Positions 32,264-43,538 of a stretch of 64,000 nucleotides of DNA are shown one piece after another (the stretch's first letter is position 1; every line of letters begins with the position of its first letter). The stretch covers positions 10,433,001 through 10,497,000 of the forward strand of contig CATIUR010000006.1 in the NCBI GenBank assembly GCA_949592205.1, in the 5' to 3' direction. The notes below the pieces were generated by a model that saw only the letters and a program-made list of their open reading frames with translations, searched no databases and was not told the DNA's origin. This DNA comes from Helichrysum umbraculigerum. Lineage: Eukaryota; Streptophyta; Magnoliopsida; Asterales; Asteraceae. A program made the position numbers and the translations under genes.

Positions 32264-33167
32264 TGTTGGGTTTTCTATTCCATAACCAGATTAACATACG
32301 CAGCGAAAATAACAATTAATCTAGAGCAACTAGGAAACTAAACCCTAAAGGACCTTGACTTAATAAACGAAAGCGATAATACCAAATAAATAGATAAATG
32401 AGAAAATACTAAACTTTGAGAAAACCAATTTCTCATGCGCAGACTCCTTGTTCAACCTTCACGCAGACTCCTTACTCGACCTTCCATGCTTTGGAGGCAA
32501 GTACCCAAACCAGAATACCTCTAATGGTTCACACCTATGAACCTAGAGAAACTCCAAATCCTAAGGTCCTGAATCTAAGTCGTAAAGACTCTTACAAGGA
32601 TTAGAAATGAGAAAAATAGAAAGAATCGAACTAAATTCGAATCTGGGATACCTTCATAGCTTGGAATAAGCCTCTATTTATAGGGGAAGAGGAGCCTTGG
32701 GGTTTTGTAGCCTGGCCGATGTGGGATCACGAATTACATCTTCCAACCGCCGGTTGGAGCTTTCAACCGGCGGTTAAACTTGATTCATGCCCAAGTAACA
32801 ACACGTGTTACACCGCCTTTAACCCTAATCTCCAGCCGCCAGCCGCCGGCTGGCCTCCCCAACCGGCGGTTGGATTCGCGCATCCAGAATCTTCCGCCAA
32901 CTAATTAGTTTCTGATTAATATTCAATTAATAACTAATTAACAATTCTTTATAGTTTCTGTTAATTTCTTTTAGCTTCTAATTAATTTATCAACTTTGAT
33001 AAAGTAATAAACTAATTAATTAACTACAATATTAATTATAATTAATATAATCTCTCAATTAGTTTCTCTTACGGTTCATTGAGGACAAGTCAAAAAGACT
33101 CCACTTTTAGTGATAGTCTTACCAATTAATAATGACCTTGGACACACCTTTGGATACTATTCCAACA
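32264..33167 (-). repeat. 3' LTR (element sense) of a minus-strand Ty1/copia element
   Basis: 904 bp, TGTTGG...CCAACA. It is bordered inside by the complement of AAGTGGGAGAC, a typical copia polypurine tract. Near-copies of CCGCCGGTTGGAG and AACCGGCGGTT (32740-32870) form a small inverted-repeat cluster. The equivalent LTR starts at 49376. Confidence 0.88.
32740..32875. repeat. AACCGGCGGTT-type dyad cluster in the copia LTR
   Basis: Four or five copies of CCGCCGGTTGG / CCAACCGGCGG, some forming the dyad AACCGGCGGTT, lie downstream (plus-strand sense) of CTATTTATAGGGG at 32670. On the element's minus strand the cluster precedes TATAAATAG, again array then TATA box. Confidence 0.75.
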
Positions 33168-35412
33168 GTCTCCCACTTGGACAAGTCATCAACTATTATT
33201 GGTCTAAGTCTATATCCCATTAACTAAGAAGAGAGTGTCATCCAATGCAACTGCCGAACTCTGATTCATATCTAGAGACAGCCCTTAGATAAGTGATCAA
33301 ATATTCCTTTGTTTTAGATATCGTATGAAACTGGGACTTGGATTTTTCTCAATCTCCAGATTCAAGATTATGTTTTTGGATCTCCGATCAATTTGACTAT
33401 ATGGGACTACAGAATTGTACACATCAATTTAGTCCTGGCTTGGCCACACACTTTATGAGTCAACATTTAATCATCAGAGGGCCTAGTGATATCGCTTTAC
33501 CATTTAGGCAAAAGGAACAAATAAATTTCGCATACATAGTACTAGTCAACTCATCGTGTCATACCTAGCGTATCCTTTATGACTGACATTTACACGCAGC
33601 GTTTGAATAAACTAAAGTATAACAGACTTGAAAAACTAGAAACTCAATGTATTTCCATTTTAAGAATATAAGATATTATCATCTCATAATTACTCGTGAT
33701 TTCAATCCATGAAGTAATCTCTCTGAGTGCGGGTTTCTCCTACACTTAAATCCCTATTAAGTACTCATGAGTGTTGCAACAATCTCCATGCAATGTCTAA
33801 TCTCCATAGACAATCTACTAACACTCCATGACAGTCTTAATTCACCACATACTTCCTATAGTGTGATCGACTGAGGAGGTTTGAGTAATTCTAATTACTC
33901 TGAAAGTGGTGTCTAAACATGCAAAACCGAAACACCATGACAAACAATAGTAATGATTGCACACTCCTTGCAAATAAATAAATCTCCATTATTTAATCAC
34001 CAAATCTATTCCAGTTCCCATCATTGTTTGTAATGTTTCAAAATCAAACTAACAACTAAAACTTTATCTCGTAAACCTATACTCCTATCATGTTTACTGA
34101 TCGTGTGTCCTTCACAATCACGTGTCTCCTTTTTACCTTCTTTTGAACAAAATGGTATTTTCTTTTGATGTGATTTGTACTTTCCATTATCACATAATAT
34201 TTCAATGGGATTCGCACTATTGGAACACCTCCAAGATCACCAATGAAATTTCTCATCCAGATGACTTCCTTTGAAGTCTCGCAAGTTTCAATATACTCAG
34301 ATTCCTATCTGCTATTGTATCTTGTTTTGAACTTTTCAAAGTTATCGCTCCCCCATTTAGTAAGAATACCCAACCAGACTGTGAACGACTATCATCTCTA
34401 TCTTTTTGGAAAGTTATGTTACTATAACCCGTTACTCTAAGTTTCTCTTCTCCACCTTAAACTAAGAACCTATCTTTAGTATTTCTCAAATAATCAAGAA
34501 TATTCTTTACAGCTGTACCAATGACCTTTACCAGGATTCAGCTGATGTCAACTCACTATGCTCCAAGCAAAAGAGACATCAGGTATTGTACATGTCATGG
34601 CATATATGATCGATCCTATAGCATATGGGACTCGACTCATTCTGTCCAATTCTTGCTTAGTCTTTGGACACAGATCCTTACTAATCTTTATGCCATGATA
34701 TAAGGGTAGATTCCCTTTCTTAGAATTCTCCATTTTAAAACCTTTTAAAATTTTATTCTAAGTGCATTGACTGGTTAAGTCCTCTGAGACGTTTCGACCT
34801 ATCTCCGTAAATCTTTATACCAAGAATATATATTGCATCTCCCATATCTTTCATAGCGAAATATTTTCCCAACCAATCCTTTACACCTTGTAATGTTGGG
34901 ATTACATTTCCTATAAGTATTATATTATTCACATATAATACCAGGAAGACTACAACACTTCCACTGACTTTGACATATATACATGACTCATCTTTGCTTC
35001 TAGAAAATTCAAACTCTTTGACTTTCTTATGGAAGCAGAGATTCCAGCTATGAGAAGCCTGTTTAAATCTATAAACGGCCTTCTGAAGCTTACACAATTT
35101 ATTAGGATAGTTTTTATCTTTTAAAACCTTTCGGTTGTGCCATGAACACATCCTCTGTCATTTTCCGTTTAAGGAAAGTGGTTTTGACATCCATCTGCCA
35201 GTATCATAATCATGAAACGCAACTATCGCAAGCATTATCCTAATTGACTTAATCTTAGCTACTGGTAAGAAGGTTTCCTCATAATCAGTCCCTAAGGTTT
35301 TATTATAACCCTTCGCTACCAACCTAGCATTTTAAGTGTGTATTTTCCCATCCATGTCTATCTTCCTCTTGAAGATTCACTTACAACCCACCGTCTTGAG
35401 ACTGGGTGTAGC
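33168..35412 (-). pseudogene. pol: Ty1/copia pol, RT and RNase H part, degenerate
   Basis: Minus-strand reading gives LVAKGYNKTLGTDYEETFLPVAK near 35290, KLCKLQKAVYRFKQASHSWN, and LYVNNIILIGN (RT active-site motif with the two Asp replaced by Asn). It continues with MKDMGDAIYILGIKIY and, past a break near 34740, DLCPKTKQELDRM...PYAIGSIIYAM. RNase H scraps follow to about 33500 with many stops. The upstream part of the same pol continues at 46070 after the gypsy insertion. Confidence 0.85.
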
Positions 35413-36272
35413 TGTAACACCCGCCAAATTAGGACTAGTATTTAGTGCCTAATCAGATGTTAATACATGTAATTAGTTCTGTGTTAGGCTATTAATGTAT
35501 CGAATTATATATATTGTTGAATATATACAAAAATGCGATTTGGTTAAATCGTACTCAATTTAAATCGTATGTATTTCGATTCAATTTAATATGGACGTTG
35601 GTGACCAATTTTATTAAATAACGTTTTTATGTCAAAAATATTATTATGATAATATTTCGTATTCAATACGTATCGTACAAACAAAGCTTAAACAATTTAA
35701 AATATTAAAACGCGCAAATTAAATAAACTAACTTACCTTTTTATAACTCAAATATAAAGTGATTAGTAAAATATTTAAATAAGATAACGTGTAATAACTT
35801 GTATTTTAAAACGTACCATTTAATATGTAAAATAATTATTTTAAACGACGGAGCAAACTAACACCGCACGGAGAGCGGAGACCGAAGGTTGGAGGATAAA
35901 CCCCACTCACCTCCTTATCTCTTTCTCATTTCTCTTTTTCTTTCTCTCTCTCTCTCTTTCATTTTCTCTCAAAAGTTCATCACCTCCACCCTCCCTAAAA
36001 CGCAAAATACTACTATCAAACGGCCTTGGATCTTATCACCACTTTGGAAGAAAACGTTCACCGAATCACGATCTATCATCCTATCTTTTCGGATTTTTGA
36101 TCCGACACTTTGTAAGTTTCCGACAAAACCCGAAACTCTCCGTTTTTACTCATTTTTACGTTTTTATGGTTTGTATCAACTTATAATGTCCATATTTGGG
36201 TTGGGTAAAAGTTTTGGACCGAACGGAAACCGAAAAACTCGTTTTCGACACATTTTCCGGCCAACAGACCGC

Positions 36273-36577
36273 TACGTCGCAGTTGGCCCAGAAAGTATGC
36301 GACGTCAGCTTCAACGTCGCAAAACCCCTCGTGACATCGCATGGTGCGACGTTAGTCACAACGTCGCATTAAATTGCGACGTCGCATATAGCGACGTCAG
36401 CCCCAACGTCGCCTTAATTGGCCGAAGTCGCACTTAGCGATGCAAGCCCCTACGTCGCAGAAATCAACAACGTCGCATATAGCGACGCCACGGACAACGT
36501 CGCATTAAATTGCGAAACGTCGCCTTTAGCGACGTCATGCTCAACGTCGCAATCCTACCTGCGACGTCGCACCCAAC
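36273..36577. repeat. GCGACGTCGC short inverted-repeat array, 5' LTR
   Basis: About sixteen exact GCGACGT or ACGTCGC cores plus near-matches over 305 bp, in both orientations with irregular spacing. Several form the perfect 10-bp palindrome GCGACGTCGC. Confidence 0.9.
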
Positions 36578-36725
36578 GTCGCACAAACCAGAACCTCAAA
36601 AACACAGATTTTTACTAAGTGTCGAGACTCGAAATTTATCACTCGATTTTACCTAAATTCGGTTCCAGATGCGTTTTTCGTTAAAGCAATATAGTAGAAA
36701 TAAAAATTTTCCAAGCTGACCTGGC

Positions 36726-36826
36726 AGCTCGACCCCAGCCAGGGGCTCTGCCCCTTGAACCCCGCCAGGGGCTGCCGCCCCTTGGACCCCGCTACCAGGG
36801 GCGCTGCCCCCGGACCCCCGTACTTA
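36726..36826. repeat. GC-rich triplicated segment, 5' LTR
   Basis: Three units of 27-30 bp built on CCAGGGGCNNTGCCCCTTG; each can fold as a hairpin. Confidence 0.85.
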
Positions 36827-37946
36827 GATTCCGTAACGGCTTCTAAAACACAATCAAAACACATTTTTCAAGTAAAACGACACGAAATCAAAATAATAAT
36901 AGTTGAGATTATTATTACAAATCCGTCACCAACGGGCCGTACACTTTTCAAAATTTAAACTTATCAACCAAATAGTGGAAATTTGGACATTATAGTTGAA
37001 CGAACAACTACAAGGGTGATCTATTGAGATACCCAATCATGATTATAACCATCGCGTGTCGTGGACACCCTCAGGTTACAAGTCTTTGGACTTCGATTCT
37101 CGGCTAATCATTCTCAGTTTATTTTCATAAACTCAACGACTCAGGTGAGTCTCATAGCCCCTCTTTTACTGTTTTACTCAGGGGTGTGATATACTGCTCA
37201 ACTTTTAACATGTGAACGCAAGTACCAACTTTTCATATACTACATGAGTTTTTCGAAACTAATCATTTAAAGTCCTCCGTCAGCATAGTTGTTAATACGT
37301 TGTAGCGTGAATATTAGTATATGGTACCATATAGGATTGACCCACCTCGTCCGGGTTAGCAAGCACTAACCGGGTAAACGGACGTACTAATATTTGGGAA
37401 GACGAATGTGGATTAGGCATTCGTGGAGGCAACCTCGCCCGGAATTCTCTATAGGGGACCCGGCCCTCGAGTTAAGCTCAACTATGTGCTCATGGCTGTA
37501 TACACGATGACTATCATTTAATTGCTGGATGCAATTCATTATTTAATTGCTGGATGCAATTCCTTATTTAAATCTTGCGGTTCATACTATATTAACTGAT
37601 TTCAAACCTGTGAGCTCACCAGCTTTCTAGCTGACCTTTTAGCATATATCGCAGGTACCAAGCAGTAGGATGTTTCTGCTTCAGGACCCTAGCTCGAGTC
37701 AGCATACAGAAGATTGAGATTTTCTTGCATTAGTATATTTTGTACAAGTACTTATGTATTGAAATCTCCTTTTATTTAAACTCGAGCTATGTAAAGCTTT
37801 AAATGTTGTAAACATTTCAGTTATCAATATATTTTGTTAAAACGACGCATATAGAGTCGTTTACTATATATCTTTGTGCTTTGTTATTGATTAGTAACAC
37901 CCAAATCAAGCTTCCGCAAATCATTAAATTTGGGGGTGTTACAGAT

Positions 37947-37959
37947 TGGTATCAGAGCC
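37947..37959 (+). other. Primer-binding site of the gypsy element, tRNA-iMet type
   Basis: TGGTATCAGAGCC begins three bases after the 5' LTR. Confidence 0.92.
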
Positions 37960-38271
37960 TAAGGTTATAGTGAACTAGGTTGCATTTAGTGGACCTAGAC
38001 TATGACCATTAGGCGGTATTCCTTATTAGGTATAACTGGTTCAGTGATTACATAATACGAGTTTAATTTAACATAGCCTGATCAACTATGTACAATTAAG
38101 CAAAGATGATGTAAGATCTGAAAGTAGTTATGGCTGAACGGGGTACGATAGAAGACTCTGACCTCGAGAGAACCGAGACTTAAACATGTTTATGCTAGAC
38201 ACTCAATAGGCTATATTATATAGGAACTATATGAATATAGGCCTCACTCTTACTAACGCTTTGTCTCAGAA

Positions 38272-38757
38272 ATGGCAAACATACCATCAAATTCATCGCG
38301 CTCTCAATCCGGGTCGCAGAACCCAAGGGTAGCTAGGAGGAACGCCAGGTTGCCTCGAGCTGGCCCGTACCCCACTCACTTCACCTTGCCGGCCTTAGCC
38401 GCTAGGGTGAATCAACACGAGCAGCGACTTCGCACCATGGATGTCGTGCTGCAGGAAACGAACGAAAACTGGAGACTTACATCCCTTGAACGCATCGAAC
38501 AAGTCTCCGACGACCTTGAAACCACAAACAACAACATGGATGTCCTTCGCAACCAAGTAATAGCGATAAGCGTGGAAAATGCCCTCCTGCGTCAAAGGAT
38601 GGAAGAGTGTGAACAGCGTTCAAATGAAGCAGAAGAGTATGCCCGTGGACTAACACAACGACTAGCACTAGCAGAAGATAACGCCCGTCAAGCTAGCAGA
38701 CTTGCAAACACTGTGGACCGTCTTGTCACGATGATGGAACAAATTAATCTACGTTAA
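38272..38757 (+). CDS. Small coiled-coil ORF upstream of gypsy gag-pol, 161 aa
   Basis: The ORF starts ATG at 38272 and ends TAA at 38757, 292 bp before the gag-pol ATG. The N-terminal 50 residues are Ser/Arg/Pro-rich and basic. From about residue 55 to the end there is a heptad-like helical pattern (RIEQVSDDLETTNNN, VSVENALLRQRMEECEQRS-like, LTQRLALAEDNARQ), predicted as coiled coil by eye. It is fully open in an element with young LTRs. I do not recognise the family. It may be an element-specific accessory protein such as a gag partner or RNA-binding adaptor (inference). Confidence 0.7.
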   Translation: MANIPSNSSRSQSGSQNPRVARRNARLPRAGPYPTHFTLPALAARVNQHEQRLRTMDVVLQETNENWRLTSLERIEQVSDDLETTNNNMDVLRNQVIAISVENALLRQRMEECEQRSNEAEEYARGLTQRLALAEDNARQASRLANTVDRLVTMMEQINLR

Positions 38758-39049
38758 GACTAGTGTAGTCTTTGCCTTGTAATCTATTCTGTATTCTAGT
38801 AACTATCTACGCGCTACTCTAAAATTCGGGCGGATGTAACAACTCCCGACGCCTTTTGTAATAACTCTGTAGGATGTAACCTTTGAACTCATATTAGCTA
38901 TCAAATATTCCTTGTTGTTCAACTCGTATTAATTGTCATTTTTTTTCCATGTTGATGTCATGTATTACTGCTTTTATACATGTACATCTATAACAAATAC
39001 AACTTTCCTACAAAATCTCATGTATCTTCATTTCTTTTATTGAAAAATC

Positions 39050-42000
39050 ATGCCGCCAAAGTCAAGACCATACACCGATGCTCAGCTTACATCGCTTATA
39101 ACCCAGGCTGTTACTGAAGCCTTGGCTCGGAATACCCCACAAAACTCCACCAGAAACAGCGATGCCGCTGAAACCACTACTGCTAAACCTTGTTCTTACA
39201 AGGACTTTCAAAGCTGCAAACCCTCCAGCTTCAAGGGTTCTGAAGGAGCCATCGGACTGATCAGATGGTTCGAAAAGATGGAAACTGTTTTCCGTGTCAG
39301 CAAATGCGCGGAGAACGACAAAGTAAACTTCGCCACCTGCTCTCTCGAAGATGATGCCCACTCTTGGTGGAACTCATATACCCAATCAGTGGGTGCTGAC
39401 ATTGCCTACCAACTAACTTGGGAGGACTTGAAAGCAAAACTCACTGCCAAATACTGCTCAATCGCTAAACTCCAAAAGCTGGACGAGGAGTTCTGGAACC
39501 TAAAGGTTCAGGGTGGTGACATCGATGGTTATACCACCAGGTTTCAACAACTTGCCGCCCTTCGCCCAGCCATGGTGAGCACCGAACCTGATAAAATCAG
39601 GAAGTACATCCTTGGCCTTCCTGAGCCTGTTCGGGGGCATGTCGCCTCTTCCAACCAAACCACCATTGACGGTGCAATCCTATTGGCCCAAGACCTGATG
39701 TCCATGAGCCAAGATTCTGAACCACCCACTTCATCCTCCCAAAACAACAAACGAAAGTGGTCTGACTACCACAACAACCACTCCAACCAACAAAACAAGA
39801 AACCCGACACCATCAAAGCCTACAACACCACCACGGACATCACACGGGGCTACACTGGGAACAAACCCTATTGTTCCAAGTGCAGTCGCCACCATGAAGG
39901 CTCCTGTGGTCCCTTTTGCAACAATTGCAAGAGGTACGGCCATCTCACCAAAGATTGCAATTCTCCCGCCAACAACAATTCCAACAACAACACCAGACCA
40001 CCCAAAGTCTGCTTTGAGTGTGGGAAACCAGGGCACTTCAGGGACACGTGCCCAAAGCTGAAGAATAACAACAACAACAACCGCAACAGCAACAACTACA
40101 ACAACAACACCCGAAGCAGAGCTTTCGTCATCAAATCCGGGGACGCCCGCCAAGACCCGAATGTGGTCTCGGGTATGTTCCTCCTCAACAACTTACATGC
40201 TTCTGTTCTATTTGATACTGGTGCTGATAGAAGCTTTATCTCTGATGACTTTTGCCCACTACTTGACATCACTCCTGTTGCCTTAGATGTTAAGTACACT
40301 GTAGAGCTAGCAAATGGGGAACTTATAGAAACCGATAGTGTGATACCTAATTGCACTTTAAACCTAGCTGATGAAACCTTTTCAATCGATCTTGTACCCG
40401 TTGAAATCGGAAGTTTCGACGTCATCATTGGAATGGACTGGTTGTCCAAACACCGAGCTGAAATCATTTGTTACGATAAGATCGTCCGCATCCCACTCGC
40501 TGCCGGTGGAACCTTGATCATACAGGGGGAGACCGGTGGGACGGGACTCAATATCATCTCTTGCTTAAAAACCCGAAAATTTCTGAGAAAGGGTTACCCT
40601 GCAATACTCGCACACATCACAGAGAAGAAGTCGGAGGAGAAGCGACTTGAGGATGTGCCAATTGTTAGAGACTTTCCCGAAGTCTTTCCGGAAGAACTAC
40701 CTGGTTTACCTCCACCTAGACAGGTTGAGTTCTCAATTGATCTCGTGCTGGGTGCCGCACCGGTGGCCCGCGCACCGTACCGTTTAGCCCCATCCGAACT
40801 TCAGGAGCTGTCTGCCCAGTTACAGGAACTTCTGGATAGAGGATTCATTAGACCGAGTTCTTCACCTTGGGGAGCTCCGGTCTTATTTGTTAAAAAGAAG
40901 GACGGTTCATTCAGAATGTGCATCGACTACCGAGAGTTGAACAAATTGACCGTCAAAAACCGATATCCACTTCCTCGCATTGATGATCTATTCAACCAAC
41001 TTCAGGGTTCAAGTTTCTACTCAAAAATCGACCTGCGATCAGGCTATCATCAGTTACGAGTTCGCGACACCGATATTCCAAAAACTGCTTTCAGAACTCG
41101 TTACGGGCACTACGAATTCCAAGTGATGCCCTTTGGTCTAACAAACGCACCGGCTGTATTCATGGACCTTATGAATCGGGTGTGCAAACCTTACCTCGAC
41201 AAGTTTGTCATTGTTTTTATCGATGACATACTCATTTACTCGCGCAACGAGCAAGAACATGCGCAACACCTCAAAACCATCCTTGAACTACTTAGACACG
41301 AGGAGCTTTATGCCAAATTCTCTAAGTGTGAGTTCTGGATACAAACCGTTCAATTCCTTGGTCACGTGATCGACAGTCAGGGAATTCACGTTGACCCATC
41401 AAAAATCGAGGCTATCAAAGACTGGCAAGCACCCACCTCTGCAACTGAAGTACGACAATTCTTGGGTCTTGCTGGGTACTATCGGCGATTTATCGAAAAT
41501 TTCTCCAAAATAGCTCAACCACTCACGGTACTGACTCAGAAGGACAAAAGGTTAGATTGGACCGATAAACAAGAGTCAGCGTTCCAACTTCTGAAACAAA
41601 AGCTTTGCAGTGCTCCAATTCTATCCTTACCCGAAGGCACCGATGACTTCGTGGTATACTGCGATGCTTCTTACCAAGGTCTCGGTTGCGTGCTGATGCA
41701 ACGGGACAAAGTCATTGCCTATGCCTCACGACAGCTGAAAATTCACGAAAAGAACTACACCACTCATGATCTCGAACTTGGAGCTGTCGTTTTTGCTCTC
41801 AAAATCTGGAGACATTATCTCTACGGCACTAAGTGCACAATCTTTACCGATCATAAAAGTCTCCAACATATATTCGATCAGAAGGATCTCAATATGAGGC
41901 AACGTCGATGGGTCGAGTTGCTTACCGATTACGATTGCGAGATCAAGTACCATCCAGGGAAGGCTAATGTTGTAGCCGACGCCCTCAGTAGAAAGGAACG

Positions 42001-43504
42001 ACCAAAACCACTTCGAGTCCGAGCCCTCAGTATGACCATTCACAACGACCTTACCGTTCAAATTCATACCGCTCAGATCGAAGCCCTGAAACCTGAAAAC
42101 ATAAAAAATGAAGCCTTGCGGGGTATTGACAAACAATTTGAAGTCAAATCTAACGGGATTAGGTATTTCTCAAACCGAATCTGGTTGCCTAATTTCGGGA
42201 ACCTACGAGACTTGGTGATGGATGAAGCTCACAAGTCTAAATATTCTATCCACCCGGGATCCGATAAGATGTACCACGGAATCAAGGAATTTTATTGGTG
42301 GCCAAACATGAAAGCCGAAATCGCCACTTATGTCAGCAAGTGTCTTACTTGCTCGAAAGTCAAAACCGAACATCAGAAACCTTCTGGTTTACTCCAACAA
42401 CCTGAAATCCCTGAATGGAAATGGGAACAAATTGCCATGGATTTCATAACCAAACTACCCAAGTCGACGAGCGGTTGCGATACCATTTGGGTGATCGTCG
42501 ATCGTCTCACCAAATCTGCTCATTTCCTGGCAATCAAAGAAAACGATAAAATGGAACGCCTTGCACAAATCTACATCAAAGAAATCGTTTCTCATCACGG
42601 CGTTCCAATCTCAATCATCTCTGACAGAGATGCCCGCTTTACCTCTCACTTTTGGCAATCACTTCAAAAAGCATTGGGTACTCGTCTCGATATGAGCACC
42701 GCGTACCATCCTCAAACCGATGGCCAAAGTGAACGAACCATTCAGACACTGGAAGATATGCTACGCGCCTGCGTAGTTGATTTCGGTACAAACTGGGAAA
42801 GACATCTACCGTTGTGCGAATTCTCATACAATAACAGCTATCACGCCAGCATTAAGGCTGCACCTTTTGAGGCAATGTACGGTCGTAAGTGCCGATCACC
42901 GATCTGTTGGACTGAAGTGGGAGATAGTCAACTCACTGGTCCTGAACTCATACACGCCACCACTGAGAAAATTGTGGAAATCCAAAATCGACTCAAAGCC
43001 GCACGTGATCGTCAGAAAAGTTATGCTGACGTGAGACGCAAACCACTCGAGTTCCAAGTTGGGGATTGAGTACTCTTAAAAGTATCGCCTTGGAAAGGCG
43101 TCATTCGTTTTGGCAAACGCGGGAAGTTAAATCCCAGGTACATCGGGCCTTTTGAGATCCTCGAACGGATTGGCCCCGTAGCTTATCGATTGCAGCTGCC
43201 ATCCGAACTCAGCAGCGTGCACCCCACTTTTCATATCTCAAATTTGAAGAAGTGTCTGTCTGATGAGACACTTATTATCCCACTAGATGAAATTCGTGTT
43301 GACGATAAACTTCACTTCGTTGAGGAACCCGCTGAAATCATGGACCGTGAGGTCAAACAACTGAAACAAAGTCGTATTCCCATCGTCAAGGTCAGATGGA
43401 ATTCGCGGCGTGGTCCGGAATTCACCTGGGAACGGGAAGACCAAATGCGACTCAAATATCCTCAACTATTCACTGATTCTACATCAAACACGACTTCGAA
43501 CTAA
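39050..43504 (+). pseudogene. gag-pol: Gypsy gag-pol polyprotein, 1484 codons with one nonsense codon
   Basis: A single frame runs from ATG 39050 to TAA 43504, broken only by TGA at 43067-43069. Retrotransposon gag lies at about residues 50-200. Three Cys-rich knuckles follow, the last two canonical (CNNCKRYGHLTKDC; CFECGKPGHFRDTC from residue 321). Protease FDTGADRSF has Asp 389. RT has FRMCIDYRELNK and FIDDILIYS (Asp 725-726). RNase H has YCDASYQGLG (Asp 872) and TDHKSLQHIF. Integrase has an HHCC zinc region, MDFITKLP, SDRDARFTSHFW and DGQSERTIQ. After the TGA come GKLNPRYIGPFEIL and a chromodomain-like tail (IMDREVKQLKQSRIP...WERED). The order RT-RH-INT is Ty3/gypsy; the tail suggests a chromovirus such as Tekay/Del type (tentative). 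Confidence 0.95.
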
Positions 43505-43528
43505 ATTTCGGGACGAAATTCTTCTAAC

Positions 43529-43538
43529 AGGTGGAGAA
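43529..43538 (+). other. Polypurine tract of the gypsy element
   Basis: AGGTGGAGAA abuts the 3' LTR at 43539. Confidence 0.8.

Larger units (their letters stand above)
35413..37943 (+). repeat. 5' LTR of the gypsy element, 2531 bp
   Basis: Termini TGTAACACCC...GGGTGTTACA form a 10-bp inverted repeat rather than just TG/CA. Contents are AT-rich U3-like sequence, a CT-rich stretch (35925-35990), the GCGACGTCGC array (36273-36577), the GC-rich triplicate (36726-36826) and a terminal hairpin (37894-37942). ORFs within are spurious. Confidence 0.96.

Noticed and set aside
35889..36437. 182-codon ORF in both gypsy LTRs (also 44015-44563)
   Set aside because: It is the CT-rich leader plus GCGACGT array read in frame. 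Its presence in both LTRs reflects LTR identity, not coding.
39062..40467. Several minus-strand ORFs opposite gypsy gag
   Set aside because: Antisense shadows of the Asn/Thr-rich gag coding sequence.
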